Source: Puccinia triticina
Lineage: Eukaryota > Basidiomycota > Pucciniomycetes > Pucciniales > Pucciniaceae
Direction of reading: 5' to 3'
Length of the DNA: 64,000 nt
Assembly (NCBI RefSeq): GCF_026914185.1
Contig: NC_070564.1
Span: forward strand, 2,728,001-2,792,000
Part shown: positions 11,994-22,623 of the stretch, one piece after another
Layout: every line of letters starts with the position of its first letter
Numbering within the stretch: the stretch's first letter is position 1
The notes under the pieces: model-generated
Told to the model about the DNA's origin: nothing
Databases searched by the model: none
What the model saw: the letters and a program-made list of their open reading frames with translations, nothing else
Position numbers and translations under genes: made by a program

Positions 11994-13228
11994 TACCTTG
12001 AAGGCGACTACAGTCTTTGCCAAAATCACTACTAAAAGATGTTAGTATTATTATTATACTATTTGTTTTCTTGTGATTGTACTAAGTTGTTTGAGTTTCC
12101 AGTGCCTATGTCGAGTGCTTCCCCGGGGTAAAATCACCATAAAAGAAAAAAAATCGATAGATAATAGTAAAGCTAAAAAAAATCATATAAGGATAAAAAA
12201 ATGTTTTGTTTCTTTTTATTTTTTTTTATTTTTTTTGTAAAGTATCTATTTTTATTTTATTTATTTTATCTTTTATGTTATGTTAGTCTGAAATGAATCC
12301 CTCAAGACCCCTCCCCCAACTTAAAAGGTTGTCCTCAACCTCTTGAGAGAAAAGTAAGTGTTTGTAAGAGAAAAAAAGGTAAGCTTTTTTTTTTTTTTTT
12401 TTGAGAGAGAGAGAATTTTTATGAAGAACAGAGATGCAGAAAATAGATGAGTGTGAGTCTTGAAAGATTGACCTGGGTAAGCAAAAGTGACCAGAGAAAG
12501 CTGGGGAGAGGCTTGTTTTTTATTTATTTCATCTAAGTTTATTAAAACCACAGATTCACAAAAAAAAATTCAAGGGTTTCCCCTATACCCAAGCAATCAC
12601 AAAAAACAAAAAAAGAAACAAGCTAAACCAACAAATAAACATAAAATACCACTTATAATAGACTAATATACAAGAGAAGCAATAGATTTAACGAACTCCC
12701 AGCCTGTGACATGCCACAGGTGAAAAGAGACCGGTGTTAACCCGCTCAGCCTGGCGCAAGTGCGTGGGGCAAAAGTCGGGGCTGGAAACCCTTCAGCCAA
12801 TTGCAAGTGCAATTGGGGAGGGGGAGGATCACCACCAGTGCTCTGCAAATGCAGGAGCAGGGTGGATCACCTGGGGCATAAACCTCGGTGCAGGAGAAGC
12901 CCCCTTTTATATTCAAGCAGTCTGATTTCAGTGACTACGCCACTGTGAGCGTTGCAAGGTGATGGTTGCAATGATACATACAGCAATTCCAAACTCGGGC
13001 TTGCTTGTATCCATAGCCACTGTCACTACTCCTGAAGCCTACCAACCCAAGCCACGGCAATGCACAAGTCAAGGAGCCAATGACGGCCGGGAAGGTGCAG
13101 CTGACCAAACTGTTTCTCTTCTGACTTCAAGTTCCAGGAACTCGGCATGCTGATCACCTCATCTACAGTCGGGCCAACAAAGTGCTTACGGATACCAGCC
13201 CGACCGGCCCCAGAGATTTTATTCGGGC
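11994..13228. other. Cargo spacer, AT-rich then GC-richer
   Basis: Contains homopolymer runs (T-run about 12387-12402) and a second polypurine-like sequence at 12305-12318 (minus strand AAGTTGGGGGAGGGG). No gene recognised. Confidence 0.4.
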
Positions 13229-14950
13229 TGGAATATGTTCACCAGCTGGCCGAGAGGTCTTCCTCTTGGTGGGCTGGTATACATACACCAGCTCGCCAAG
13301 AGGGATTCCTCTCGGCGGGCTGGTATACACACACCAGCTCGCCGAGAGGGCTTCCTCTCGGCGGGCTGGTATACATACACCAGCTCGCCAAGAGGGATTC
13401 CTCTCGGCGGGCTGGTATACACACACCAGCTCGCCGAGAGGGCTTCCTCTCGGCGGGCTGGAATACATACACCAACTCGCCGAGAGGGCTTCCTCTCGGC
13501 GGGCTGGAATAAGATCACCGGCTCGCCGAGAGGGCTTCCTCTCGGCGGGCTGGTATACACACACCAGCTCGCCGAGAGGGATTCCTCTCGGCGGGCTGGT
13601 ATACACACACCAGCTCGCCGAGAGGAAGCCATCTCGGCGAGCTGGAATACATACACCAACTCGCCGAGAGGGCTTCCTCTCGGCGGGCTGGAATAAGTTC
13701 ACCGGCTCGCCGAGAGGGCTTCCTCTCGGCGGGCTGGTATACACACACCAGCTCGCCGAGAGGGCTTCCTCTCGGCGGGCTGGAATACATACACCAACTC
13801 GCCGAGAGGGCTTCCTCTCGGCGGGCTGGAATAAGATCACCGGCTCGCCGAGAGGGCTTCCTCTCGGCGGGCTGGTATACACACACCAGCTCGCCGAGAG
13901 GGCTTCCTCCCGGCGGGCTGGAACAAGTTCACCGGCTCGCCGAGAGGGCTTCCTCTCGGCGGGCTGGTATACATACACCAACTCGCCGAGAGGGCTTCCT
14001 CTCGGCGGGCTGGTATACACACACCAGCTCGCCGAGAGGGCTTCCTCTCGGCGGGCTGGAACAAGTTCACCGGCTCGCCGAGAGGGCTTCCTCTCGGCGG
14101 GCTGGAACAAGTTCACCGGCTCGCCGAGAGGGCTTCCTCTCGGCGGGCTGGTATACATACACCAACTCGCCGAGAGGGCTTCCTCTCGGCGGGCTGGTAT
14201 ACACACACCAGCTCGCCGAGAGGGCTTCCTCTCGGCGGGCTGGAATAAGTTCACCGGCTCGCCGAGAGGGCTTCCTCTCGGCGGGCTGGTATAAGTTCAC
14301 CGGCTCGCCGAGAGGGCTTCCTCTCGGCGGGCTGGTATACATACACCAACTCGCCGAGAGGGCTTCCTCTCGGCGGGCTGGAATAAGTTCACCGGCTCGC
14401 CGAGAGGGCTTCCTCTCGGCGGGCTGGTATACATACACCAACTCGCCGAGAGGGCTTCCTCTCGGCGGGCTGGAATAAGTTCACTGGCTCGCCGAGAGGG
14501 CTTCCCCTCGGCGGGCTGGTATGCATACACCAGCTCGCCAAGAGGGCTTCTTCTCGGCAGGCTGGAATAAGTTCACCCGCTTGCCGAGAGGGCTTCCTTT
14601 CGGCGGGCTGGAATACATAAACTAGCTCGCCGAGAGGGCTTCCTCTCTGCTGGCCGCAATACGTTCACCAGCTCGCCGAGAGGGCTTCCTCTTGGCGAGC
14701 TGGAATAAGTTCACGGCTTGCCAAGAGGGCTTCCTCTCGGCGGGCTGGTATACACCAGCTTGCCGACAGGGCTTCCTCTCGGCGGGCTGGTATACGCTCA
14801 CCAGCTCGCCGAGAGGAAGCCCTCTTGGCGGGCTGGGATACATTCACCAGCTCGCCGAGAGGGCTTCCTCTCGGCGGGCTGGAATAAGTTTACCACCTCG
14901 CCAAGAGGGCTTCCCCTCGGCGGGCTGGTATACATATATCAGCTCGCTAG
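13229..14950. repeat. 46-bp hairpin minisatellite, about 37 units (family A)
   Basis: The unit is 46 bp and centres on CGCCGAGAGG-gctt-CCTCTCGGCG, a perfect 10-bp stem with a 4-nt loop, extended by CCAGC/GCTGG to about 16 bp. Two alternative linkers occur (TATACACACAC type and AATAAGTTC type). Because 46 is one more than a multiple of three and the unit lacks stops, long frames are open on both strands (for example 13182-14294 plus, 14254-13163 minus). These are treated as repeat artefacts. Confidence 0.95.
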
Positions 14951-14979
14951 AGCCTACTTGGCAGCAAAAAATATCCGCA

Positions 14980-15117
14980 CCCGCGGGTATTTGCCGCAGG
15001 TACCCGGGTACCTGCTTTCTGCCACCTCAACAGGTGCGGGTGCGGGTGCGGGTGTTGAGAATCCCGGGTTTTCATGGAGAGGTACCCGCACCTGTGGCGG
15101 GTACCCGGGTACCAAGT
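14980..15117. repeat. Foldback module built on GGTACCCGGGTACC
   Basis: Two copies of the perfect palindrome GGTACCCGGGTACC (about 15000 and 15102) flank the inverted pair CAGGTGCGGGT / ACCCGCACCTG. It directly follows the hairpin array. A related module sits beside the second family A array near 37472-37585. Confidence 0.7.
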
Positions 15118-15769
15118 GACATCTTTAGTGTGGGGGTATTTCCGAGCCTTTATAATCTCAGCATTAAAGCATCTTTGTCATCTTTTGGTGAATCTTGAGG
15201 ATTCAAAATGGACAATATGCCTTCAAGGATGATGTTGCGTGGTTTTACTGAGTGGGAGATTCTGGAGTGTTCCCAGATAAACAAAAAAGGAGATTACAAG
15301 GTATGTGTATATGGAACTGAGCAGCAATTTCTCTGTTCCTTTTTCATTTTTGTTGGCCCAGGTGCACGTAGTGTGATGGGTCTAAGAGCCTCTAGAATGT
15401 GCTTTAACACAGCCAGCTGTACCAGGTGTTCTTTATGTGCTCTGTTTGCGTAGCGTTAGCAAAAATCCCACAGAATTTCACTCAAGCCACTATGAGTAAG
15501 CAGGATTCCAGTGTCCACTACACTGGACCACATCTGCGCTCCAGTTAGCTGAGCTGGCCCACTACAAAAAGTGCATGTTAAACTCATTATCATCTTACCC
15601 TTGCTGGCCACTCTCAATGTTTATGGTCAGAATTCAAATACAACAAGATGGCCCCATTTCAAACTGAATTGGATGCCACTGCCACACATGAGTATTGCAA
15701 ACTTGGAAGGATAAATTATTAGGAATAGGATTTGTGGGTGAAAATTGAATAGGTTGAACCCCCAAAAGT
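15118..15769. other. Cargo region without a recognised gene
   Basis: A short open stretch with a GT donor (15208-15300, MDNMPSRMMLRGFTEWEILE...) might be an exon fragment, but nothing downstream continues it convincingly. Confidence 0.3.
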
Positions 15770-15798
15770 GCAGCGGCGAAGCCGCCTTGGACTCTAGT
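15770..15798 (+). mobile_element. Helitron-type 3' terminus
   Basis: GCAGCGGCGAAGCCGCC forms a short GC hairpin, followed after 7 nt by CTAGT, which fits the Helitron 3' rule (hairpin then CTRRT). The next host base is T, as expected. The same 29-nt arrangement recurs at 35594-35622. The 5' end was not located. Confidence 0.5.
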
Positions 15799-15837
15799 TC
15801 TATTTTAAATGAGTGAATATTTTTAAGGAAAGTGGAT

Positions 15838-15850
15838 CCTCCCCCAACTT
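15838..15850 (-). promoter_or_regulatory. Internal polypurine-tract copy just after pol
   Basis: The minus strand reads AAGTTGGGGGAGGA 18 bp downstream of the pol stop codon at 15869, the spot where a cargo-free element would have its 3' LTR. It matches the LTR-adjacent tract at 9603-9616. Confidence 0.55.
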
Positions 15851-15868
15851 TTTTATGAAAAAGAATAA

Positions 15869-18800
15869 TTAATGTTTGTGTTGTATGAACAGTTTAGTCT
15901 CCTGCCCAGGAGATAGATCAAAGTTGGAATTGTTGGCCAGCTCATTGTCAGAGTCTTCAGGTGGGTTATCTTCCAAGCTGTCCTCTTCCTCTGATGAATC
16001 TGGTTGATCTGGATCCTCGTCTTGTCGAATTTCTTCAAGTTCCCGTCCACGAGGATAAAACCGTTTGATATGGGAAGCTGCGTAAGCCCTTTTAAGTTCT
16101 ACACCATCCAATTCCTCCAAGATATAAGATCCTTTTGGTAATTGTTTGGTAATTCTAAATGGCCCATTCCATCGATTTGCAAAAAGTTTTCCCCTTTGGT
16201 CTTCCAAACTCTTATTATAGATTAGAACCAATTCGCCAGGTTTCAGAGGTTTTCGAAGTCGTGCTGCCATCTTTCTATCCCAGTACCGGATAGAAGATTC
16301 CCTTACTTTCATCAGTTTTTTGTGAGCTATCACTAGAATTTCTTCCTGTCGTTCTAACTGCTTTGTTCGAGCTTCTAAGAGTTCTTCCGTAGTTTTGATT
16401 TCCGTCCAATCAATTCCTAGATAGGTGTCCATCTCCAGATCAACTGGTAAAACTGCTTTTTGTCCAAAAACAAGCTCAAACGGCGAGTATCCTGTGGTTC
16501 GCTTTGTTGATATTCGGTCGGAAAAGAGCACTAAAGGCAGATATTCTCTCCATTTTCCTCCAGATTCGCCGCACATCTTGATCAAGGTGTCTTTAATTGG
16601 TCGATGTCCTCTTTTGATCATTCTGTTGGCTTCAGGATAGTAAGGTGTAGGTGGTTTAAAATTTGCACCAATCTTTTCTACAGCTTTGATAAACTCATTC
16701 TTGAATTCAGGTCCATTGTCCGCAGTAACCGTCTTGATTGCCCTGTATCAATAAACCCATTCTTCCAAGAGAAACTTTGTGATTGTTGCGGATGTTAGCT
16801 TGACCAAAGGTGCTGCTTCCACCCATCCTGATAAGTCATCTCGAGCTACAAGTAGATATTTATATCTTCCAGCCTTGATGTGACAGATGTCCAGCGCTAC
16901 TCGTCCGAATAAAGTGTTTTCGCCAGTTGGATTTCAAATTTCCCTAGGTACTAGTGGGTCTCTCTTTTGACAGGGTTCACAGCTTTGTACCCATAAACGG
17001 ACTTTTTTCTTCAGACTTGGCCACCAAAATTGGCAGACTAGGCGTTGGTATGTTTCTTCACGTCCTCAATGACCAAGCTCCTCGTGAAACTTCCGTAAGA
17101 GTCTACTTTGATAAGATATGTTTGAGATTACTAGTTGCGCCATTGGAGAGTGTCTACGCATCAGTCGTCCATCTTGAATAAAGTAGTTGACTGATTTCCG
17201 CCTGAGTTTCTGAAATTCTTGAGGATCCAAGCTTTCAGGTTTACGTAACGTTTGCAAATAGTCCTTGAGATCTTTCCAAAATCCAGGTGCCTCCCATTCC
17301 AAAAGATGCGTAGAAGCTGAAATCATTTTGAACCAAGAGCAGGCTTTGATTACTGGTTCCTCTTCGTCGAAATCTTCCGCGTCCTTGTAGAATTTGTCTT
17401 CTTCATCACTTATTGGTCGTCTTGACAAGGCATCCGGCATAGTGAATGTTTTACCAGGTTTGTGAACCATGTCAAATGAGAAAAGCTGAATGAATGCTAC
17501 CCATCTGGTCATAGGTGCATTTGGAAGGGATGGTGAGTTGATCATTTGGATTAAAGATTGTGCATCCACTTGCAACTCAAAGTGTTGACCCCACAGTAGT
17601 GTTTGTAGTTTCTTGAGGATCCTGGCTACGCCACAGAGTTCTAGCTTTGGCTGAGAATATTTTGACTCCACCGGCGAGAAGACAACTGATTCGTAAAGGA
17701 CTGGTCGAATAAGTCCTGTTTCTAGTTCTTGTTGAGAAAGTACTCCTCCTGCCGCAATGAAGCTGGAATCCACAGCTAAGATAATAAGTCCGGCATCTTC
17801 AGAATAGTCAAGGCTTTTCAAGGTGATGTCTTCTCCAATGATCTCTTTGAGCCGGTTGAAAGCTTGATCACAGTCCTTGTCCCAGACCCATTCGATATCC
17901 TTTCGTGTGAGCTTTCTGAGAGGTGCAGCAATCTCTGACAGATTTTTGATAAAAATTCTGACATAGGTTACTATTCCCAGGAAGCCTCGAAGTTCTGTGA
18001 CATTATTCGGAGTAGGCCAGGTTAAGATTTTGTTTTTCTTCTGGGATGACACACGCCTTCCTTCTCTGCAGACCACGTGTCCAACAATGTCCAAAGCGGG
18101 TACACAACACGCAAACTTCTTTCCTGAGATGGTAAGTCCTGCTTCTTCAATCCAAAATAAAACTCTTTCAAGAGTTTGAGCGTATTCCCAAATAAACCGC
18201 CGAATTCCCAGATTTTCTTCTAGTGTCTCATCATTGTATGTTGAAACAGGTCCTTTTATACCGCCATCGTCAATAAATACGCCTACGTGTTCCGGTATCT
18301 TGTCCTGGAGGATCCACATCATTTGAGCTTGGTAAACCGCCACAGAATTTGTTGCTCCTTGGGGAAGCCTTGTAAGTTGGAATCTTCCTAGTGGTGTATC
18401 AAAGGTGGTTAAGGGTCTTGACTCTGGGGCCAATTCTCTTTCGTCGTAGCCACCCATGATATCGCCTAGTCTGTAACAGGCGCGCCCTGAAAAGGATTCC
18501 ACAAATTCTTCTGTTGCAGGAGGTAGCCCAGCATCCTTGATGGTGACCTTGTTCATTTCTTGTAAGTCATGAACAATTATTAGTTTTCCATCATGCTTGA
18601 GGACACAGAAAACTGGGCTGGAGTAGCTGGATGTTGATTGTTTGTAAAGTTTGTTTTGTATACGTTCCCGTACTTGCTCCACGTATTCGTCATTAATTGC
18701 CGCAGGTATTGGAGTTGGTTTTTTCTGCCAAGGTTGGTGATCTACTACTGGTATAATATACGGTAGACCATAGGAATGCTTCAAGAGTCCTCTCTCCTCC

Positions 18801-19159
18801 GGGGTGAATGCTATCGCTTTTTCCCGAATTACAATTAAGTGCTTGAAGAGCTTCAATTCTTCTTCCCAAAGCCATCCTTCTGGTCTAAAGTTGACTACCT
18901 TCAGGCGTTCTTCTGTAATCCTGGCGGTGGGTTCAAATTCTGGAGGATCTGGTGTGAGTGGTGTCTTGTACGGATCTCGTGAGAGTGGTGGTCGTTGAAG
19001 AGGTGGATTTAGCATTTGAGAAATGGGTTGGTTGATGGGCCGGATTTTCTTTGCCACAGGCTTGTACTTGGTCATGCACCATAGGCTTCCGTCTTTCCAG
19101 CTCTGACATAATTTGGTTTGAACCGTTAATCCTAGGCCTTTCGCAAATAGACGTCCCAT
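15869..19159 (-). pseudogene. gypsy pol: reverse transcriptase, RNase H, integrase (three in-frame TGA)
   Basis: One continuous frame from 19159 to 15869 interrupted by TGA at 17066, about 16935 and about 16748. The RT shows RLPQGATNS and the catalytic FIDD. RNase H shows AVDSS, LELCG and MPDALSRR. The integrase zinc-binding region follows (LGH, then CEPCQ), then the core with TADNGPEF, and a C-terminal segment (GPFRITKQL, AASHIKRFYPRG) that ends without a chromodomain. Each stop falls where arginine is plausible, so CGA to TGA changes are likely. The function would be reverse transcription and integration of the element; this copy cannot make a full integrase unless stops are read through. 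Confidence 0.88.
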
Positions 19160-19503
19160 CTCTTGGTAGCTAATTGGTTTTGTTGGTCAAGATAATTGTA
19201 CAGTATTGATAGATGAAATCGGTCCGGAGATCTTGGAAGTTTGAAATTTTTTATTGTGTTTTATCGTTTTCATATCGGTAAGTCCAGTCGTGCTTGTTTT
19301 ACAGATTTTTAATAGTAGAAGGAAAATAATCAATATGTTCTTTTTTAATAGCATCAATTTAAAGAAATATTTTTTAGTTTGTTTTGGTAGTTTTTTGAAT
19401 AAGTCAAGAGAAAATGTTTTGAGCCAGTCTAGAAAACCCGGCGTTCGAGATATAACCCGCTCAACTAGCTTCAGTGAGTTATTCCCTAGGTGAACACCGG
19501 TGA

Positions 19504-20364
19504 TCATAAAAAATGCTGAATAGATTTCTTCGTAAACATTCGATGTTCTTCATTATCCGCCTGGTTAGGAGTCGATCCAGTAAATGGCCTTATTACATTG
19601 GCACTAAGGTCCTTCCTGTTATCCCAGCCTCGTCCGTGACCAATCCTAGCTAGAGGTACAGATATTCTCCTGCCTTTAGTTCCTTGGAAAGAGAGTGTTT
19701 CACCGGTTTCGTGGTACTCCAAAGTGCAGTTGTAGTCAAAAAGAAAAGGTTGTCCTAGGATACAGTCCTGTGCTTTTGGCGAAACAAAAAGATGGGCTGG
19801 ACCGGAAAATCGTCCGATTCCTACTGGACAGTTTTCAGCTACACCGGTTATATCACACCTAGCTCTGCCGACTCCTTTCATAGGTATGTTAACTGATACT
19901 ATCTCTAGATCCAAGTCATCTGCTACAGTTTGAGGCATGACATTAACCATGGAGCCAGAATCAACCATAAAGTCAACCTTAGCTCCACCAATTTTGGCTG
20001 CTACGTATCCTAAGGCGCAGCTATAGTAGCAAGGGTCCGATGGATCTTCTTCTTGCGGAGGGTTGGCCATTGCCGCGGCAACCTTGGTAGTTTCTGTAGC
20101 CATGTAAGTTGTAGTATTCTTTCCTTGGAGACGTCCTTGTAGCTTAGCAATGATTTGCTCCGTATAAGATGGCAAAATAGCTGTGAGTTGAGCAAATGTT
20201 GTTGGGATTTTAACATGATCTAAATCCTGTAGCAAGGTGTTTTCTGGTGAATCCTTCTTGGTAACGGGTGGAGTTTGGGCTTGGCTCCAAACTTTCTCTG
20301 TTGCTCTTCTTGGAGTTTCCTTTTGAGTAAGGTCGGCTATCTCGTCTTCTTGATCCACATCCAT
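19504..20364 (-). CDS. gypsy aspartic protease region
   Basis: Encodes DFMVDSGSMVNVMP, the retropepsin DSG active site, followed by an ILGQPFLFDYN segment typical of the retroviral-type protease fold. It is in frame with gag; only a TGA at 20422-20424 separates them, so a Gag-Pro fusion by readthrough or a recent mutation is possible. It ends at a TGA and the RT frame starts in another frame about 345 bp downstream. Confidence 0.8.
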   Translation of the reverse strand: MDVDQEDEIADLTQKETPRRATEKVWSQAQTPPVTKKDSPENTLLQDLDHVKIPTTFAQLTAILPSYTEQIIAKLQGRLQGKNTTTYMATETTKVAAAMANPPQEEDPSDPCYYSCALGYVAAKIGGAKVDFMVDSGSMVNVMPQTVADDLDLEIVSVNIPMKGVGRARCDITGVAENCPVGIGRFSGPAHLFVSPKAQDCILGQPFLFDYNCTLEYHETGETLSFQGTKGRRISVPLARIGHGRGWDNRKDLSANVIRPFTGSTPNQADNEEHRMFTKKSIQHFL

Positions 20365-20421
20365 ATCATCTTTTTCAGGTTCCTGGATCCTAACGTTACG
20401 ACGAACTTTCTGGGCTTCAGA

Positions 20422-22023
20422 TCAAGTAATTGCGTGAGTTTTAAGGTAGTTCTCGGCTCCAATTTGAGGTGGTTGCCAGTCAATGGTCTGCGCTGAATTT
20501 TGCACAACTGGACCATTCCCTGTTGAGGTTTTTCCTGATTGTCTTGATTCCACCAGATTCCTTATTGCATCTTGCATTTGAGGGTCCGCCGAAGCTGTTG
20601 CCACTACCGATCGTATAGGTCTAGAAGATACCCAAGGTATTTGTTGTCCGTTTGGCAAGAAGTAATCCTTGCCCCTGCAAATCACTAATCCTTGGCGTTC
20701 ATCCTTAGCTAGATCAGGACATTTAAAGGTTGTATGCCCATCCCGTAGACAATAGTAGCAAATCTTGCTTTCATATAATGGAGTTGCCGGTTGAGTATTT
20801 CCGCGGGCAAATTCAGGATTGTCGGAAGATCCAGGTTGATTGTAGGAGACAGGTAGAACACTTCTCAATTGTTGTTTAAGAGCAGCAAGTTCTTGCATTA
20901 CTTCATCCATTTTGTTTTCAACCACCTTAGCGGTGGGAGCTTCAGCAACCATTCGGTCTCGTCGTTGACTAATGCCTTTCTTTGCATCTAGAGATTTCTG
21001 CATTACTTGGTTGGATTCGGAAAAGCTTGAGAAGTTGACATAGCCTTCATCAATTCGGATTTTGGTTTCTGCCGCTGCCACAAGATCATCCCATTTGGGT
21101 GCCTTGTTGCTTCCATCCTTGGCTTTTGGGAGTTGCCCTTTGTGGGTTTGTTTAATGCTTCTCTGACTTTCGTTTGAAAAGGCACTCAAGAATAACAGGC
21201 CCGCGTCCTCCTCCTTGCTAATATGATCATTCTTGACAAGGTACTTGAGGATTGAGGTAAATTTTCCAAGGTAAGATTTGTAGTCTTGGTAGTTTGTAAT
21301 CCCACTCTTGGCTTGTTGTTTAGTCAATTTTATTAGGTCGTCGGTGGTGTACATAATGGTATTATCTAAGTCCCCCCACGTTTTGACCATTTCTTTTTGT
21401 AATTTTTTCCAGTCGCAGTTGTTGTATCCGTCCATCTCCTCAAGTTCGCTCTTGAGTTCCTCCGTCCGCACAAATCGTCCAATCTGAAGCGCCTTATCGT
21501 AATCCGTCGCTTGGAAAGCATTGGCCGTTCTTTCAAAACATTTTAAGAACTTCATGAATTGGTTGCCATCATAGAAGAGACCAGGTTCCTTAATAATGAC
21601 CGGTTTGACTTGTTGGACCGCTGGTGGTTGGTAGTACTGCGGATAAAAAGCTTGTGGATGCTGAAACGGTGGGGGTGGGACCGGTTGTTGTCGTTGTTGA
21701 AATTGAGGTTGATACATAGGTTCTTGAATATTTTCCGTGTTGTGAATTCCGTACCCGGATATAGGTTGATGTGGGGTGTTGTTACGTTGCGGTAAGTTAG
21801 TGTTTTGAGGAGTTTCGTCTGAATCTGACAATTCATCTTCATATTGGTCTCTGAGTTGAAGGTCGATTCCCTTTCCTTTGTCTTTTCTGGGTGGTGCAGG
21901 TGGATTCGTCGTATCCGTATTCCAATTCAAGGCTGAAGTTCCGGCCGCAGGTCTGTTCCTAAAAGGGGTTGATGGAGGAGCGAATCCATTTTCCAAATCT
22001 GGTGCGCTGAACGGTAAACTCAT
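20422..22023 (-). CDS. gypsy Gag (533 aa, CCHC knuckle)
   Basis: Starts at an ATG about 600 bp inside the 5' LTR. The N-terminus is Pro/Gln-rich; the middle has a retrotransposon-Gag-like helical region (FLKCFERTANAFQATDYDKAL). Near the C-terminus is one zinc knuckle CYYCLRDGHTTFKC (C-x2-C-x4-H-x4-C). It would form the virus-like particle and bind element RNA. The ORF is intact. Confidence 0.87.
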   Translation of the reverse strand: MSLPFSAPDLENGFAPPSTPFRNRPAAGTSALNWNTDTTNPPAPPRKDKGKGIDLQLRDQYEDELSDSDETPQNTNLPQRNNTPHQPISGYGIHNTENIQEPMYQPQFQQRQQPVPPPPFQHPQAFYPQYYQPPAVQQVKPVIIKEPGLFYDGNQFMKFLKCFERTANAFQATDYDKALQIGRFVRTEELKSELEEMDGYNNCDWKKLQKEMVKTWGDLDNTIMYTTDDLIKLTKQQAKSGITNYQDYKSYLGKFTSILKYLVKNDHISKEEDAGLLFLSAFSNESQRSIKQTHKGQLPKAKDGSNKAPKWDDLVAAAETKIRIDEGYVNFSSFSESNQVMQKSLDAKKGISQRRDRMVAEAPTAKVVENKMDEVMQELAALKQQLRSVLPVSYNQPGSSDNPEFARGNTQPATPLYESKICYYCLRDGHTTFKCPDLAKDERQGLVICRGKDYFLPNGQQIPWVSSRPIRSVVATASADPQMQDAIRNLVESRQSGKTSTGNGPVVQNSAQTIDWQPPQIGAENYLKTHAIT

Positions 22024-22623
22024 GTTGTCTTGTTGATTCCTAGTTTCGTAATATCACGATCTGTTGATAACTGGTTTTACTGTGCTCTGAAAAAGAAACA
22101 ATAATATCTGGTCTCTGGTCTCTTTACCAGGGCAAATTGGGGGTTATTTCTTATATTTTGATATCAAAAATTACTTAACAATCTGGGAAGTACTGTTCAA
22201 CAGTCTACAAATTTATCCAAATTCCTAGAGTCTTTCTGCCCGTCTTTTGGTTTAATAAATCAGGCTGCTCCTTCTAGTAGTTCCAAAGTTCTCTTCAACA
22301 GACCCCTAACTTATCCAGATTCCTTAGGTCGTTCTGCCTGTCTCCTGGTTTAATAAGTTATGCTGCTTCTTCAAGATCCTTGTCTCAGAGTGGCCGTAAC
22401 GTTTCTTTTCAGAGGTACGTAATTTGTTTTGTAAGACGGTGTCTAATATTTGACTAGTTGTCCAACAGAATAACTGAATATGCCGTCAAGTTTGTAGATT
22501 TTGTCGATGAATTTGATCCTTTCGCCGCTAGAAGTCGTTTTCCTTTGACGTTAGTTCGAGTCGTTGAAATTGGTAATATGGTGTCGATCGAAAAAGGTTA
22601 TCCTATCACGTTGGGGACTCCCT
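22024..22623 (-). other. 5' untranslated leader of the gypsy element
   Basis: Non-coding segment between the 5' LTR and gag. A standard primer-binding site starting TGG next to the LTR is not evident: the minus strand after the LTR reads AGGGAGTCCCCAACG. The primer is therefore unassigned. Confidence 0.5.

Noticed and set aside
13163..14441. Long open frames (up to 370 codons) on both strands
   Set aside because: They only read through the 46-bp repeat, whose length shifts the frame each unit; all frames are open on both strands, so this is composition and not a gene.
13229..14950. CRISPR-like array of palindromic repeats
   Set aside because: There are no unique spacers: linkers are two recurring sequences. 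The context is eukaryotic with spliced genes and retrotransposons, and no cas genes are present.
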